Assembly (NCBI RefSeq): GCF_036084755.1
Contig: NZ_CP107968.1
Coordinates: forward strand, 8,537,510 to 8,601,509
Source: Streptomyces sp. NBC_00370
GTDB taxonomy: Bacteria > Actinomycetota > Actinomycetes > Streptomycetales > Streptomycetaceae
Length of the DNA stretch: 64,000 nt
Direction: 5' to 3'
The position numbers were made by a program, and so were the translations under genes. Position 1 is the stretch's first letter; every line of letters begins with the position of its first letter. Shown piece by piece: positions 51,204 to 60,480 of the stretch. The notes beneath the pieces are model-generated. The model saw only the letters and a list, made by a program, of their open reading frames with translations, did not search any database and was not told where the DNA came from.

Positions 51204-51959
51204 TCAGATCTGGGCGAGGCCGCCGTCGACGGGCAGGTCGGAGCCGGTTGTGTAGGCGGAGTCGGGACCGGCGAGGTAGAGGGCGGCGCGGGCGGCTTCG
51301 TCGGCGGTGCCCATACGGCGCATCGGCACGGTGGCGGTGACGTAGTCCTCCATGGCTTGGGCCATGGCGGGATCAGCCATCGTCGTCAGCGGGGTGCGGA
51401 TGGGCCCGGGGCTGAGGGAGTTGACGCGGATACCGCGGGCGAGGAGGTCGGGGTCCGCCGCGAAGGTGCGGGCCATGCTGGTCACGGCCGCCTTGGTCAG
51501 GGTGTAGAGGGGGTCGCCGAGGGTGCCGCGGCTGTGGGCGGCGGATGAGGTGAGAACGACCGAGGCGTTGTCGTGGAGCAGATCCAGGAACCTGGCGACG
51601 GTGAAGAAGGTGCTCTTGACGTTCGTGTTGATGTACTGGTCGAAGGCTTTCTCGTCGGTCTCGCGTAGCTCGGGAGTGTGCGCGGCGCCGGCGTTGGCGA
51701 AGACCACGTCGAGGTAGCCGTGCCGGTCCTCGACCGCCTGCACGAGGCGGTCGATGCCGTTGAGTGTGGACAGGTCAGCGGTCACCGTCAGGGCGCCGGG
51801 CAGAGCGGCCGCCGCCCGCTGGAGTTTTGCGCTGTCGCGGGCAGCCAGGACGAGCTGGGCACCGTGCCGGTGGAAGAGGTGGGCGGTCGCGAGGCCGATG
51901 CCGCTGCTGCCGCCGGTGATGAGAGCGACCTTGCCGTCGAGTTTGCGCTGCTCGTTCAT
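51204..51959 (-). CDS. Short-chain dehydrogenase/reductase
   Basis: ATG 51957-51959 follows AGGAGG closely and gives 251 residues. Motifs: TGGSSGIG near residue 15, FANAGAAH (a variant NNAG), VVLTSSAAHSRG with the catalytic Ser, YTLTK (Tyr and Lys) and the end TGSDLPVDGGLAQI. Classical SDR, probably a ketoreductase-type oxidoreductase of unknown substrate. It is the last gene of a minus-strand series MFS, hydrolase, SDR. Its stop lies 53 bp from the convergent ABC-F stop. Confidence 0.92.
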   Translation of the reverse strand: MNEQRKLDGKVALITGGSSGIGLATAHLFHRHGAQLVLAARDSAKLQRAAAALPGALTVTADLSTLNGIDRLVQAVEDRHGYLDVVFANAGAAHTPELRETDEKAFDQYINTNVKSTFFTVARFLDLLHDNASVVLTSSAAHSRGTLGDPLYTLTKAAVTSMARTFAADPDLLARGIRVNSLSPGPIRTPLTTMADPAMAQAMEDYVTATVPMRRMGTADEAARAALYLAGPDSAYTTGSDLPVDGGLAQI

Positions 51960-52164
51960 GAGGAGCCTCCTACTGGTGTCGCGGATGGATGATTGGCTGT
52001 GGTGGAGGGCGCTCGGCGGCCCCGCACGAAGGCCGGCCGGCGAAAACGGATTCGGCGCTACCGCCGCCGCCGATGATGCGGGTCGCATCGATCAGGCCTT
52101 GTTTCTCTTGGCACGGGTGGATCCGCCGCTCGTGTCGGGCAGTTGCTGTGCGCGCCGCAGGGCG
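51960..52164. other. Intergenic, SDR promoter region
   Basis: No gene seen in this 205-bp gap; it should carry the SDR promoter unless the gene is read from the hydrolase. Confidence 0.4.
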
Positions 52165-53100
52165 TCAGTCGGAGTCCGGCCTCGGGGGTGCGGCGGCGTA
52201 GGCGGTACGGAGGTGGGCAGCGATCAGCTCCAGGGAGCGCCGTGCCACGTCGGCCGGTTTGCCGTGGGTGAATCCGTGGTCGCTCTCGGGGAAGCTCTCG
52301 TGGGTGACGGCGACTCCACTGGCGGCCAATCGCCGGGCGAAGCAGTCGCTCTCCGGGGCCATCGCGTCGAGCGTGCCCGTCATGACGAGGGTCGGGGGAA
52401 AGCCGGCCAGGTCGTCGTCAAGGGCGGGAGAGGCCAGTGGTTCGCGTCGGGCGGCCGGATCGGCGAAGTAGGTGTTGTACATGAGCCGGATGAGCCAGGG
52501 GGCCACGGCCGGGTGCTTGGCCGGCGAGGTGCGGTGGCCGGGAGGCAGGGTCATGTCGGTGGCGCCGTAACCGCTGACCAGGGCCACCGGCAGGGGAGTG
52601 CCCGCATCCCGGGCCTGCTGGCAGATGTTGACGGCGAGTTTCGAGCCGGCGCTCAGGCCCCCGACGGCCAGGCGTGCGCTGTCCCAGCCGAAGTCCTTGC
52701 CGTGCAGGCGAATCCACTCCGCGATGTCGTAGGCCTGGTGTTCGGCGACCGGATACCGGACGGCGGGCGCCGTGTCGTAGTTGACGCTGACCACGACGGC
52801 ATGCGCGGCGTCGGCGACGAAGCGGCACACGTGGTCGTCCTGCTCCGGTGCGCGCACGATGAACGCGCCGCCGTGGAAGTGCACGTACACCGGTGGCGGG
52901 ACGAGCTGGTCCGCGGTGGGGGGCCGGTAGACCAGGCACGTTACGGAGCCGTGCCGGCTGGGGACCTGGATCTGAGTGGGTGCGCCGCCCGCGGGCGCGA
53001 GGGCCTGGATTTCCCTCGGTGCGGCTCCGAACAGCGGGAAGGCTGTCCGGAGCAGGCGGGCTCCGGCTCGGGCGCCGGGTGTGACCGGGACGGTGGGCAT
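52165..53100 (-). CDS. Alpha/beta hydrolase, hormone-sensitive lipase-like esterase
   Basis: ATG 53098-53100 gives 311 residues. The HSL-family oxyanion motif is VHFHGGAF. The nucleophile elbow is GGLSAGSK. The acid is Asp in TGTLDAMAPE, and the catalytic His lies in ESDHGFTH. Family members hydrolyse short-chain esters or lactones; the substrate here is unknown. GGAGAA precedes the start. It lies between an MFS exporter gene and the SDR on the same strand, and a joint role in modifying or exporting a toxic compound is plausible. Confidence 0.92.
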   Translation of the reverse strand: MPTVPVTPGARAGARLLRTAFPLFGAAPREIQALAPAGGAPTQIQVPSRHGSVTCLVYRPPTADQLVPPPVYVHFHGGAFIVRAPEQDDHVCRFVADAAHAVVVSVNYDTAPAVRYPVAEHQAYDIAEWIRLHGKDFGWDSARLAVGGLSAGSKLAVNICQQARDAGTPLPVALVSGYGATDMTLPPGHRTSPAKHPAVAPWLIRLMYNTYFADPAARREPLASPALDDDLAGFPPTLVMTGTLDAMAPESDCFARRLAASGVAVTHESFPESDHGFTHGKPADVARRSLELIAAHLRTAYAAAPPRPDSD

Positions 53101-53237
53101 GGGCGGTTCTCCTTCGTGAGCGGATGGCGCCGACGGGTGGTCCCGGAGGGCTGAGGGCGGGGCGTCGGTGCCGGGGGGCGTCCGCAAGGTCGTTTCTCCC
53201 GCCCGGAGGGCCGGGCGCGGCCTCGCGGATACGGCCT

Positions 53238-54713
53238 CTAGTACTCGGGGGCCTCGATCGTGCCTTCGGCGACTTGGACCATCTCTTCGGACAGCGGCTT
53301 CTCGTGCATCGCGATGGAGAGGACGAAGGCCAGTGCCATGAAGGGGACGGTCCACAGGAAGACGGTGTGGAAGGCGTGGACCGTATGGGCGAGGCCGGTG
53401 CCGTGGCTGAGCTGGGCGGTGAGGATCGCGCCGAAGAGCGCTCCGCCGAAGGCTCCGCCGATGCTTTTGAAGAAGTTCAGCGCGCCGGTGGCGACGCCGA
53501 GGTACTTGTAGTCGACGGCGTTCTGGCCGGCGAGCAGGGACACCTGGACGAAGAGGCCGATGCCGGCGCCGGCGAAGAACAGCGGGACGATCAGAGCCAG
53601 TGCGCCGGTGTTCTGGTCGGCTCCGCTGATGAACCACATCGCGACGCCGGTCAGTACGGCTCCGATGACGGGGTAGATCTTGTAGCGCCCGGTCTTGGAG
53701 ATGGCGGGGCCGGAGACCATGGCTGCGATGACGAGGCCCACGAGCAGCGGGATCACGAACAGGCCGGCGGTGAAGGCGGACCGGTGCTGGACGGACTGCA
53801 GGAACATGGGCACGTAGAGCATGCCGACGAAGAGCACCAGCGTGGCGATGAGGAACTGCGCCGAGGCGAGGTTGAAGACGCTGGAGCGGAAGAGGTGCAG
53901 CGGCGTGATGGGCTCGGCGGCCCGGCGCTCGACGAGCACGTACACGGCCAGGGACACCACGCTCAGCGCGATCAGGCCGATGATCGTCGGCGAGCCCCAT
54001 GCGTACTGGCTGCCACCCCAGTTGGTGAAGAGCAGCACAGCGGTGGTGAAGACAGCGGCGAGAAGGCCGCCCACGATGTCGACGCGGCCGGTGGACCGGG
54101 GCCGGGGCAGGTGGAGCTTGGCGGCGACCGCGGCGAACGCGGCCACCCCGATCGGCAGGTTGATGTAGAAGATCCATCGCCACGACAGGGCGTCGGAGAA
54201 GAGGCCGCCGAGCAGGGGGCCGGCGATCAGGGCCAGGGTGGCGACCATGCCCGTCACGGCCTGGTACTTGGCGCGCTGCCGTGCCGGCACCAGGTCGCCG
54301 GTGATCGCCATGACCAGCGAGTTGAGGCCGCCGCCACCGATGCCCTGCAGCGCGCGGAAGAAGATCAGCAAGGTCAGGTTCCCGGCGGCGCCGCACAGCA
54401 GTGAGCCGATGAGGAACACCGCGATGGAGAACTGGAAGATTTTCTTGCGGCCGTACATGTCGCCGAGCTTGCCGAAGATCAGCGTGGTGATCGCGCTGGT
54501 CAGCAGATAGGCGGTGACGATCCACGAGGAGCCCGACAGGTTGTGCAGGTCCCGGCCGATGCTGGGCAGCGCGGTCGCCACGATCGTCTGGTCCAGGTTC
54601 GAGATGAAGAGGACCAGCATCAGCGGAACCATCAGCAGCAGCACACCGCGGCCGGCCTTGCCGGTCCTGGTCCGGGTGCCATCGGCGTCCTTGGGAGCAG
54701 TCCTGAGGGACAT
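53238..54713 (-). CDS. MFS drug exporter, DHA2 (EmrB/QacA) type
   Basis: The 491-residue protein has about fourteen membrane helices. Family motifs are LDQTIVATALPSIGRDL in helix 1, GKLGDMYGRKKIF (motif A), FFRALQGIGGGG (motif B/C region) and GPLLGGLFSDALSWRWIFYI (motif C plus the DHA2 WRWIF). It should exchange H+ for drugs or secondary metabolites. The promoter region 54714-54790 contains TAAGTTACT-type repeats, and a TetR gene lies downstream on the chromosome at 56911. The last residues (VQVAEGTIEAPEY) are acidic. Confidence 0.94.
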   Translation of the reverse strand: MSLRTAPKDADGTRTRTGKAGRGVLLLMVPLMLVLFISNLDQTIVATALPSIGRDLHNLSGSSWIVTAYLLTSAITTLIFGKLGDMYGRKKIFQFSIAVFLIGSLLCGAAGNLTLLIFFRALQGIGGGGLNSLVMAITGDLVPARQRAKYQAVTGMVATLALIAGPLLGGLFSDALSWRWIFYINLPIGVAAFAAVAAKLHLPRPRSTGRVDIVGGLLAAVFTTAVLLFTNWGGSQYAWGSPTIIGLIALSVVSLAVYVLVERRAAEPITPLHLFRSSVFNLASAQFLIATLVLFVGMLYVPMFLQSVQHRSAFTAGLFVIPLLVGLVIAAMVSGPAISKTGRYKIYPVIGAVLTGVAMWFISGADQNTGALALIVPLFFAGAGIGLFVQVSLLAGQNAVDYKYLGVATGALNFFKSIGGAFGGALFGAILTAQLSHGTGLAHTVHAFHTVFLWTVPFMALAFVLSIAMHEKPLSEEMVQVAEGTIEAPEY

Positions 54714-54734
54714 GACCCACCTCCTGGAATGAGT

Positions 54735-54767
54735 AGTAAGTTACTCGCAAAGGTAAGTCAGTCACTT
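54735..54767. promoter_or_regulatory. Candidate TetR operator upstream of the MFS gene
   Basis: AGTAA-G-TTACT at 54735-54745 is a near-perfect palindrome and AAGT-CAGTC-ACTT follows at 54755-54767, both within 55 bp of the MFS start (54713). The same word AACTTACT occurs upstream of the TetR gene at 57600-57607. Inference: common binding site for the 56911 regulator. Confidence 0.45.
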
Positions 54768-54775
54768 TATCGAGT

Positions 54776-55283
54776 CAAGTGCAGAGGTGCGTGATGCGCT
54801 TTTTAGGGTCGCGTTCGGATCTGTTCCTGTCGGCGCCACCGGCCGGCCGACTGCTGCGTACCCGGGAGCGGTCCACCGACTGGGAAGTGAGGAGAGGGTG
54901 CCGGTTGAGCTGACTGCTGAGCCGCAGGCGCGGCGGCTTAGCGTGCGCGAGGCCCCTTCGACGGCGATGCCGTTCCGCGGTGCTCGTACGGAGGTGCCTT
55001 CCGCCGATGCGGCGCAAGAGCGGATGCCCGGTCCACCGGTGTGGGCGGGGCGAGGAGGCTGGCGTCCGCGCTCGCAGTCGCGGTCTCCGGATCAGCCGGA
55101 TCGGTGGGCGGCACAACGCCCTGTACGGCCGGGGGGTTGCGGCACGGGGGAGGCCGCAGGCGAAGGCTTGCCCAGCGCGGACAGTGCGGCACCTGGGGGA
55201 GGGGTGCGACGCGTGAGTCTCACCTGCGCCGCCGTTCGTACGGGGCAAAGAGGTGCGACGCAACCGGACGGGGCGCCCCCTCC
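54776..55283. other. Gap between MFS promoter and antiporter end
   Basis: About 500 bp with open frames on both strands but no recognisable protein; Arg/Pro-rich readings suggest non-coding or decayed DNA. No hairpin was identified with confidence. Confidence 0.4.
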
Positions 55284-56843
55284 TCAATGGGCGGGGCCTT
55301 CCGACGTCTCCCTGAGGGCTTCTTCGAGATCGATCCGCCTCATGACCGTGCGCACCGCCTGACCGTCCGCGTGCCCTTTTGCTATCGCATCCACGAGGCT
55401 CGAGCGCTGGGCGTCGAGATCGCGGCGTGGGCCGGCCGCCGTGTCCGCGGCGTGCGCGATGGCCAGCGCCCGGTCGACGGCCTCGGCCTCCTGCCGCTCG
55501 TCCGCCGTGGTGTCGATGCGGAGGAGCCGCGTCATCACGCGCAAGGTGGAGCCCTGGAGCAGAAGCGTCCCCGTGACGACGATGAACGCGACGAACTGGA
55601 TCACGGCCCGGTGGGGGAACGGGCTTCCGTCGTGCGTGGTGAGCGGAATGCCGGACGCTGCCGCGAGAGTGACGATCCCTCTCATGCCCGTCCAGCCTAC
55701 GAGCAGGGTCTCCCGGGCACCGAGGGCCTCAGTGCTTTGGAGGGGCTCCCGTTTCTGCCGGTGCCGCCGACCGCGCATGCGCGGAAAGAGATGGCCGGTG
55801 ATGTCCCGGCCGATTCGCTGTACGCGTACTTCCAGCGCCCAGCGTGCGAAGAGCAGCGACACCCAGACCAGACGTACGGCGATGACGACGAACAGCAGCG
55901 CCAGGCCGAGCACGGCAACGCTGGACATGGACTGACCCGAATGATCCAGGTCCTCCAAGGTGAAACGCAGCCGGAACCCGATGTATCCGAAGACGAGGGC
56001 TTCCAGCAGCGTGTCCAACACCGGCCAGACGTCGTGCTCCAGCAAGCGCACATGATGGGCGATGTTGGTTCCGGAGTTGCGGAGCGCGTAGTCGGTGCGG
56101 GCGCTGACTGTGAAGCCGGCGAAGACGACGGCCAGAACGCCGGAAGCGTGGAACTGCTCGGCCGCTGCGTAAGCGGCGAACGGCAGGGTGACCCCAAAGG
56201 CCGCAGACAGGGTCGAGTCCAACAGTCGGGCTCTGATCCAGCTCATAGCCAGGCCGAGCAGGATGCCGGTGGAGACTCCCGCCACGACCGCGTAGCCGAA
56301 GAGCAGGACGGGATTACTGATGAAAGTCTCGTCGTGCCCCACCGCAGCGACGGCGCTCGCCAGGACCGCCAGGGAAGCAGCGTCATTGATCAGGCTCTCA
56401 CCGGTGAGGATGTCGATCACCCGTCGGGGCAGCCCCATCGCGCGCCCGTGGGCGACGGCCGTGACCGTGTCGGGCGGGGAAACGACGGCTGCGAGGACCA
56501 AGGCGGACGCAAGGCCCAGGGAGGGGAGCAGCCACGAGGCGGTGACGCCCGCGACGAGCGTAGTGACGGCCACGAGACCGACTCCCAGTCCCAGGATCGG
56601 ACGCAGGTTGCGGACAAAGGTGAAGAAGGAAAACCTGACGGACGCCGAGTACAGCAGCGGCGGCACGACCAGGCCCAGGATCAGTTCAGGCGCCAGGTCG
56701 ACCTCGGGAATGCCGGGCAGGAACGAGGCGCCGCCGGCCACCGCCACGACCACGAGGTTGGCTTGGAAGTCGCGTCCCCGGGTGACGCTCGACATCACCA
56801 GGAGGGCGCCCATGGCCAGCAGAACGATGTCAATGCCACTCAT
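55284..56843 (-). CDS. Cation:proton antiporter (CPA1/NhaP-type)
   Basis: ATG 56841-56843 gives 519 residues. There are about twelve membrane helices. Motifs include LILGLVVPPLLYSASVRFSF, VSPPDTVTAVAHGRAMGLPR and TGESLINDAASLAVLASAVA (the Asn-Asp pair of electroneutral CPA1 antiporters), and GWTGMRGIVTLAAASGIPL. A charged cytosolic tail of ~90 residues follows. It exchanges Na+ or K+ for H+ across the membrane for pH or ion balance. It shares the TetR upstream (56911) and may be co-transcribed with it (67 bp gap). Confidence 0.92.
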   Translation of the reverse strand: MSGIDIVLLAMGALLVMSSVTRGRDFQANLVVVAVAGGASFLPGIPEVDLAPELILGLVVPPLLYSASVRFSFFTFVRNLRPILGLGVGLVAVTTLVAGVTASWLLPSLGLASALVLAAVVSPPDTVTAVAHGRAMGLPRRVIDILTGESLINDAASLAVLASAVAAVGHDETFISNPVLLFGYAVVAGVSTGILLGLAMSWIRARLLDSTLSAAFGVTLPFAAYAAAEQFHASGVLAVVFAGFTVSARTDYALRNSGTNIAHHVRLLEHDVWPVLDTLLEALVFGYIGFRLRFTLEDLDHSGQSMSSVAVLGLALLFVVIAVRLVWVSLLFARWALEVRVQRIGRDITGHLFPRMRGRRHRQKREPLQSTEALGARETLLVGWTGMRGIVTLAAASGIPLTTHDGSPFPHRAVIQFVAFIVVTGTLLLQGSTLRVMTRLLRIDTTADERQEAEAVDRALAIAHAADTAAGPRRDLDAQRSSLVDAIAKGHADGQAVRTVMRRIDLEEALRETSEGPAH

Positions 56844-56910
56844 CAAGGACCTTTGTGGTTGACCCGGGGATGAGCGGTCCGGGTCGCGGCAGCGGGCGGC
56901 GGCGGGGTAC

Positions 56911-57567
56911 TCAGTCTCCCGTGGGCTCTGGGCGTATCGCGTAGTCGGCAAGACCCTGGCCGAGATGCTCGGCGGCTTCGCCGATCCAGCGGATTAGTGT
57001 GTCGGTGCGTTCGGCTTCAGGACTCGCCTTCACGCGTTCGAGGATCTCGGGTGAGGTGATCAGACGCAGCAGGCCGATGAGCTGCGTGGCTGCGAGCCGT
57101 GCCCGCGGGTCGCCCGGTGCCACGCCGGTCTCCTCCGCGAGGACCGGGGCCAGCGCGATCTCGTACCGCTCGAAGAGTAGGAGCAGGCGGGCGTGGAGCG
57201 ACGCGACCCGCCCGACGGCCTGGTGGTAGCCCTCCAGCCCCGAGCCGCCGTCCTGTCGGGCGAGATCCTGGAGGAAGTCACGTACGGCCGCCAGGGCCGA
57301 CTGGCCGGGCAGCCGCACGCGGATCGCGTCGATGAGCGCGTCGCGCAGCAGATGCTCGTCCGCGAAGACAAGATCTTCTTTGGAGTCGAAATACGTGAAG
57401 AGGGTCTTGACCGACACGTTGGCCGCATCTGCGATCTGGGCCACGGTCACACCGTCGAATCCGCGCTCCTCGAACAGTCGTTCAGACGCGTCGAGGATCG
57501 CCTGTCGCGTGAGCCGCTTCTTCCGCTCACGCAGACCGACCTGCGGGGGAGTGGTTGCGTGCTGCAT
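56911..57567 (-). CDS. TetR/AcrR-family transcriptional regulator
   Basis: The 218-residue protein has an N-terminal helix-turn-helix at about 15-60: RLTRQAILDASERLFEERGF then VTVAQIADAANVSVKTLFTY followed by FDSKEDL. The C-terminal helical ligand domain is of the common actinomycete type (LAATQLIGLLRLITSPEILE). It lies upstream of the antiporter on the same strand and shares an AACTTACT word with the MFS promoter. It probably represses the MFS/hydrolase/SDR set and itself. Confidence 0.92.
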   Translation of the reverse strand: MQHATTPPQVGLRERKKRLTRQAILDASERLFEERGFDGVTVAQIADAANVSVKTLFTYFDSKEDLVFADEHLLRDALIDAIRVRLPGQSALAAVRDFLQDLARQDGGSGLEGYHQAVGRVASLHARLLLLFERYEIALAPVLAEETGVAPGDPRARLAATQLIGLLRLITSPEILERVKASPEAERTDTLIRWIGEAAEHLGQGLADYAIRPEPTGD

Positions 57568-58490
57568 ACCAATACCTTATTGCAAGCGAGGCAAAAAGCA
57601 ACTTACTTACGATTTATAGTCGGGAGAATCCTACATAGCAACCCGAGACCGCGGACGAGCCTGCGCAGTCGTGGCACACCAGGGACGGGTGAGAGCGAAT
57701 CCTGCGCCGTCGAGCACCGCACGGCCATGTCGAGACCTTCCCCGCGTGGGCGGGAACTGGTCGACTACCAGGGTGCTGGGGGACAAGAGGAGGGAGATAG
57801 CCGGCGTCAACTCCGAGCTGATCAGCTGGTCGCCCACTCGCCGCGAGCGGATCGTCGCGGCGGGTGGAGGGCATAACCGACGCCTACGCGACCAAGCACG
57901 GGCACCTGCCCGGCGAGTAGGCCAAGCCCATATTCGAACAGACATACTATCCGGGTGTGGCGACGAACGACATCCCTCAAGACCTCCTGGACGCGCAGCG
58001 CGAGGAGCCGAGGCGCCACCCGCGTCAATCGGGTGACCTGTGGCGCAGAGCCCGGAGCTGGCATGGTGGGGTGGGACGGAGGCGGATGTTCCGCCAAGGG
58101 GTGGCGGGGCCTGGGGGCGGTGGGGATGGGTATGCGAGTAGCTGTTCGCACGCTGTCCCGTACTGACCGGGGGTCCAGGGGGCGGACAGGATTCGTGGAG
58201 CAGATGCCGGTGGAGGAGCCCGAGGGACAGTGCCCGACCTTCATCCTGTCCCTGTGCATCAGGCGGGCCTAGCTCTCGATGGGGAACCCGGGATGATCGC
58301 GGCGGCCCGCCATTTCACCGCCGATTTCCTGGCGCAGCTGCTCGTGGGAGGGCCTGTGGTGTCCGCCAGGGTGAGTGGGGCGGCGGCGCTGGTGGTGAGT
58401 GATGTATGCGTTTCATGAGCGGGTATCGGCGTGCCCGCTCTCACGGCGCGGACAGCTCGGCGGAGGGAAACGATCAGGTGATGGGGCGGG
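57568..58490. other. Gap with short relics
   Basis: No intact gene. 57568-57640 is AT-rich and carries the TetR promoter with AACTTACTTAC at 57600-57610. The plus strand at 57880-58020 reads ITDAYATKHGHLPGE stop AKPIFEQTYYPGVATNDIPQ then DLLDAQREEP, a decayed protein start. GAGCGGG (58417-58423) and CCCGCTC (58434-58440) form a hairpin that could terminate the minus-strand gene ending at 58491. Confidence 0.45.
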
Positions 58491-59051
58491 TCAGGGCAGT
58501 TGGGCTAGGAGCTCGGCCGTGGTGCCGGTTTCGCCCAGGTGGGGGAAGACGTGGGTGAGGCTGTGGTCATGGTGGGCGGCGTCGCGGTCGGCCATGGCGT
58601 CGGTGATCAGGCTGACGTGGTAGCCGTGGGCGTGGGCGGTGCGTGCGGTTGATTCCACGCCCATCGTGGTGGCTATGCCAGTGAATACGAGCTGGGTGAT
58701 GCCGAGATCGCGCAGGAGCGTGTGTAGGCCGGTCTCGGCGAAGGCGTCCCAGGACTGCTTGGTGATGAGGTGGTGGGCATCCGCAGTGAGGGCCGCGTCC
58801 AGAGTGTCCCATCCTTCGGGTGGGGTGCCGTGGCTGTTTTGGTTGCGGTTGTGCTCGGTGCGTCCGTGGGGCTGGCCGGTGGTGCGTACGAGGATGACGG
58901 GCAGTTCGCGGGCGCGGAAGGCATCGGCTACGTGTGTGGTGCGGGCCAGGACTTCGCCGGTCGTATGGGGCTGGGTGCCGATGCTCATGACGAGCTGCTG
59001 GAGGTCGATGACGACCAGGGCGGCGCGGGCATCGAGGGTGGTGAGGCTCAT
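58491..59051 (-). CDS. Isochorismatase-family hydrolase with Gly at the Cys position
   Basis: The 186-residue protein has the cysteine-hydrolase/isochorismatase fold: Asp in ALVVIDLQQLVM, Lys in ITKQSWDAF, and FTGIATTMGVESTARTAHAH at the third catalytic site. Amidases have Cys in this loop (TNVCVEST), while isochorismatases of the PhzD/EntB kind lack it. Here it is Gly, so it is not a cysteine amidase; an isochorismatase-like vinyl-ether hydrolysis, or no activity, is possible. Its ATG overlaps the MFS stop by 4 bp, and both belong to a MarR-controlled operon. Confidence 0.88.
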   Translation of the reverse strand: MSLTTLDARAALVVIDLQQLVMSIGTQPHTTGEVLARTTHVADAFRARELPVILVRTTGQPHGRTEHNRNQNSHGTPPEGWDTLDAALTADAHHLITKQSWDAFAETGLHTLLRDLGITQLVFTGIATTMGVESTARTAHAHGYHVSLITDAMADRDAAHHDHSLTHVFPHLGETGTTAELLAQLP

Positions 59052-60442
59052 GCGGTGGGGGCCTTTCGGGCGTGGGGCTTTCGCAGGTTGGGGTCGAGCA
59101 AGGTAAGCGCGGCGAAGACGACGGCCAATGTCAACAGGACCAGGGCGATGTCGTGCATGCCGGTGGTGGAGGCCCTGTCGCCGAGCAGGGCTCCGTTGGC
59201 GGCGGAGGAGATGATGGCGCCGAAGTAGAGGAAGGTGCGCAGCAGTCCGGCGGAGCTGGCGGTGCGGTCGGCGGGTGCGGTCTGGTAAAGGGCGTTCTGG
59301 TTGGCGAGGTTGATCAGGCCGTTGGGTATGCCGACGGCGAGGGAGACCACGATGAGAAGCCAGATCGAGCTGTCAGGTCCGCACAGCAGCATCAGCCCCG
59401 CGGCCACCAGTTGGGTGACGCCGCCGACAGCGAGCTTGCCGCGGATCTGTGGGGACCTGCCGGTGAGCAGCGTCAGTGCCAGGGCGAGGACGGACATGGG
59501 CATCAGCAGCAGCCCGGCGTGGGAGGCGGACAGCTGCGCGCCTTCCTGGAGCCACTGGGTGAACCCGTACAGGAACGAGTACTGGAAGATGCCGGAGATC
59601 AGCGCGCGGGCGTAGACGAGTGACAAGCCCGGGGTGGCGTGGAGCAGCCGCACGTCGATGAACGGATCGTGCGCGCGCAGCTCCCGGAGGGTAAACGCGG
59701 TCGCGGCGACGGCGGCAACTGCCGGCAGGTAGGCGCGACTGGTGCTGGGCTCGACGAAGAACCACAGGAGGGTCACGACGGTGACGGCGAAGCTGGCGAT
59801 GCCGACGAGATCGAGGTCCAGCGCCCTGCTGCGGGTGGTGTTCTCCTTGGGCAAGATGAGCGCGCCCAGGATGAGGCAGGCCAGTGCCAGGGGGACGTTG
59901 ATGGCGAAGACCGCACGCCAGCCGCCCAGGCCGACCAGGAGTCCACCGATGGTGGGGCCCAGCACGACGGTGGTCTGCCCCGCGAGGGACAACACGGAAA
60001 GTGCTGCGGCGGGGGTTTCCAGGCCCTTGCGGTCGGCCTCGTAGCGGATCAGGTGCATGGAGGCCGGATAGCCCGCGCACGTGGCCAGGCCCAGGACGAT
60101 GCGGACGGCGATCAGCATGCCGAGGTTCGGAGCGAATGCGCCCAGCAGTCCGGCCAGGCCAGCGAGCGAGGTCGCGATCAAGAAGACGCGGCGAGCCCCG
60201 AAAGTGTCGACCAGGCGGCCCACGACAGGCTGGCCGATCGAGGTGGCCAGGTACAGGCCGGATACCAGCCAGGCCGTGGCTGATGGGCCGACACCGAAGT
60301 AGCGGCCGATCGGCGCCAGCGTCACGGCGATCATCGTCGACGTGATCGGATTCAGGACTGAGCCGAGCACCAGGGGCGCGTACAGACGACGGTTGAAACG
60401 AGCCTGATCAGCCCTGGGGGGAGTGGTGGCGGGGGCAGACAT
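59048..60442 (-). CDS. MFS transporter
   Basis: The 464-residue protein has 12-14 membrane helices: LYAPLVLGSVLNPITSTMIA, VVGRLVDTFGARRVFLIATS (motif A), and GPTIGGLLVGLGGWRAVFAI (motif C plus the DHA2-like WRAVF). The N-terminus is short and cytosolic. It likely exports a drug or aromatic metabolite. A 4-bp overlap couples it to the isochorismatase-like gene downstream. The MarR gene lies 38 bp upstream on the same strand, so all three may be read from the palindromic promoter at 60924. Confidence 0.92.
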   Translation of the reverse strand: MSAPATTPPRADQARFNRRLYAPLVLGSVLNPITSTMIAVTLAPIGRYFGVGPSATAWLVSGLYLATSIGQPVVGRLVDTFGARRVFLIATSLAGLAGLLGAFAPNLGMLIAVRIVLGLATCAGYPASMHLIRYEADRKGLETPAAALSVLSLAGQTTVVLGPTIGGLLVGLGGWRAVFAINVPLALACLILGALILPKENTTRSRALDLDLVGIASFAVTVVTLLWFFVEPSTSRAYLPAVAAVAATAFTLRELRAHDPFIDVRLLHATPGLSLVYARALISGIFQYSFLYGFTQWLQEGAQLSASHAGLLLMPMSVLALALTLLTGRSPQIRGKLAVGGVTQLVAAGLMLLCGPDSSIWLLIVVSLAVGIPNGLINLANQNALYQTAPADRTASSAGLLRTFLYFGAIISSAANGALLGDRASTTGMHDIALVLLTLAVVFAALTLLDPNLRKPHARKAPTA

Positions 60443-60480
60443 GTATAGGGGCCGCCTCCTTTCCTGAAGAAGGGGCGTAT

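Noticed and set aside
55041..56873. 610-residue open frame on the plus strand
   Set aside because: It lies antisense to the clear CPA1 antiporter gene, is rich in Gly/Arg/Asp/Gln low-complexity text and has no family motifs; it is a GC-bias shadow.
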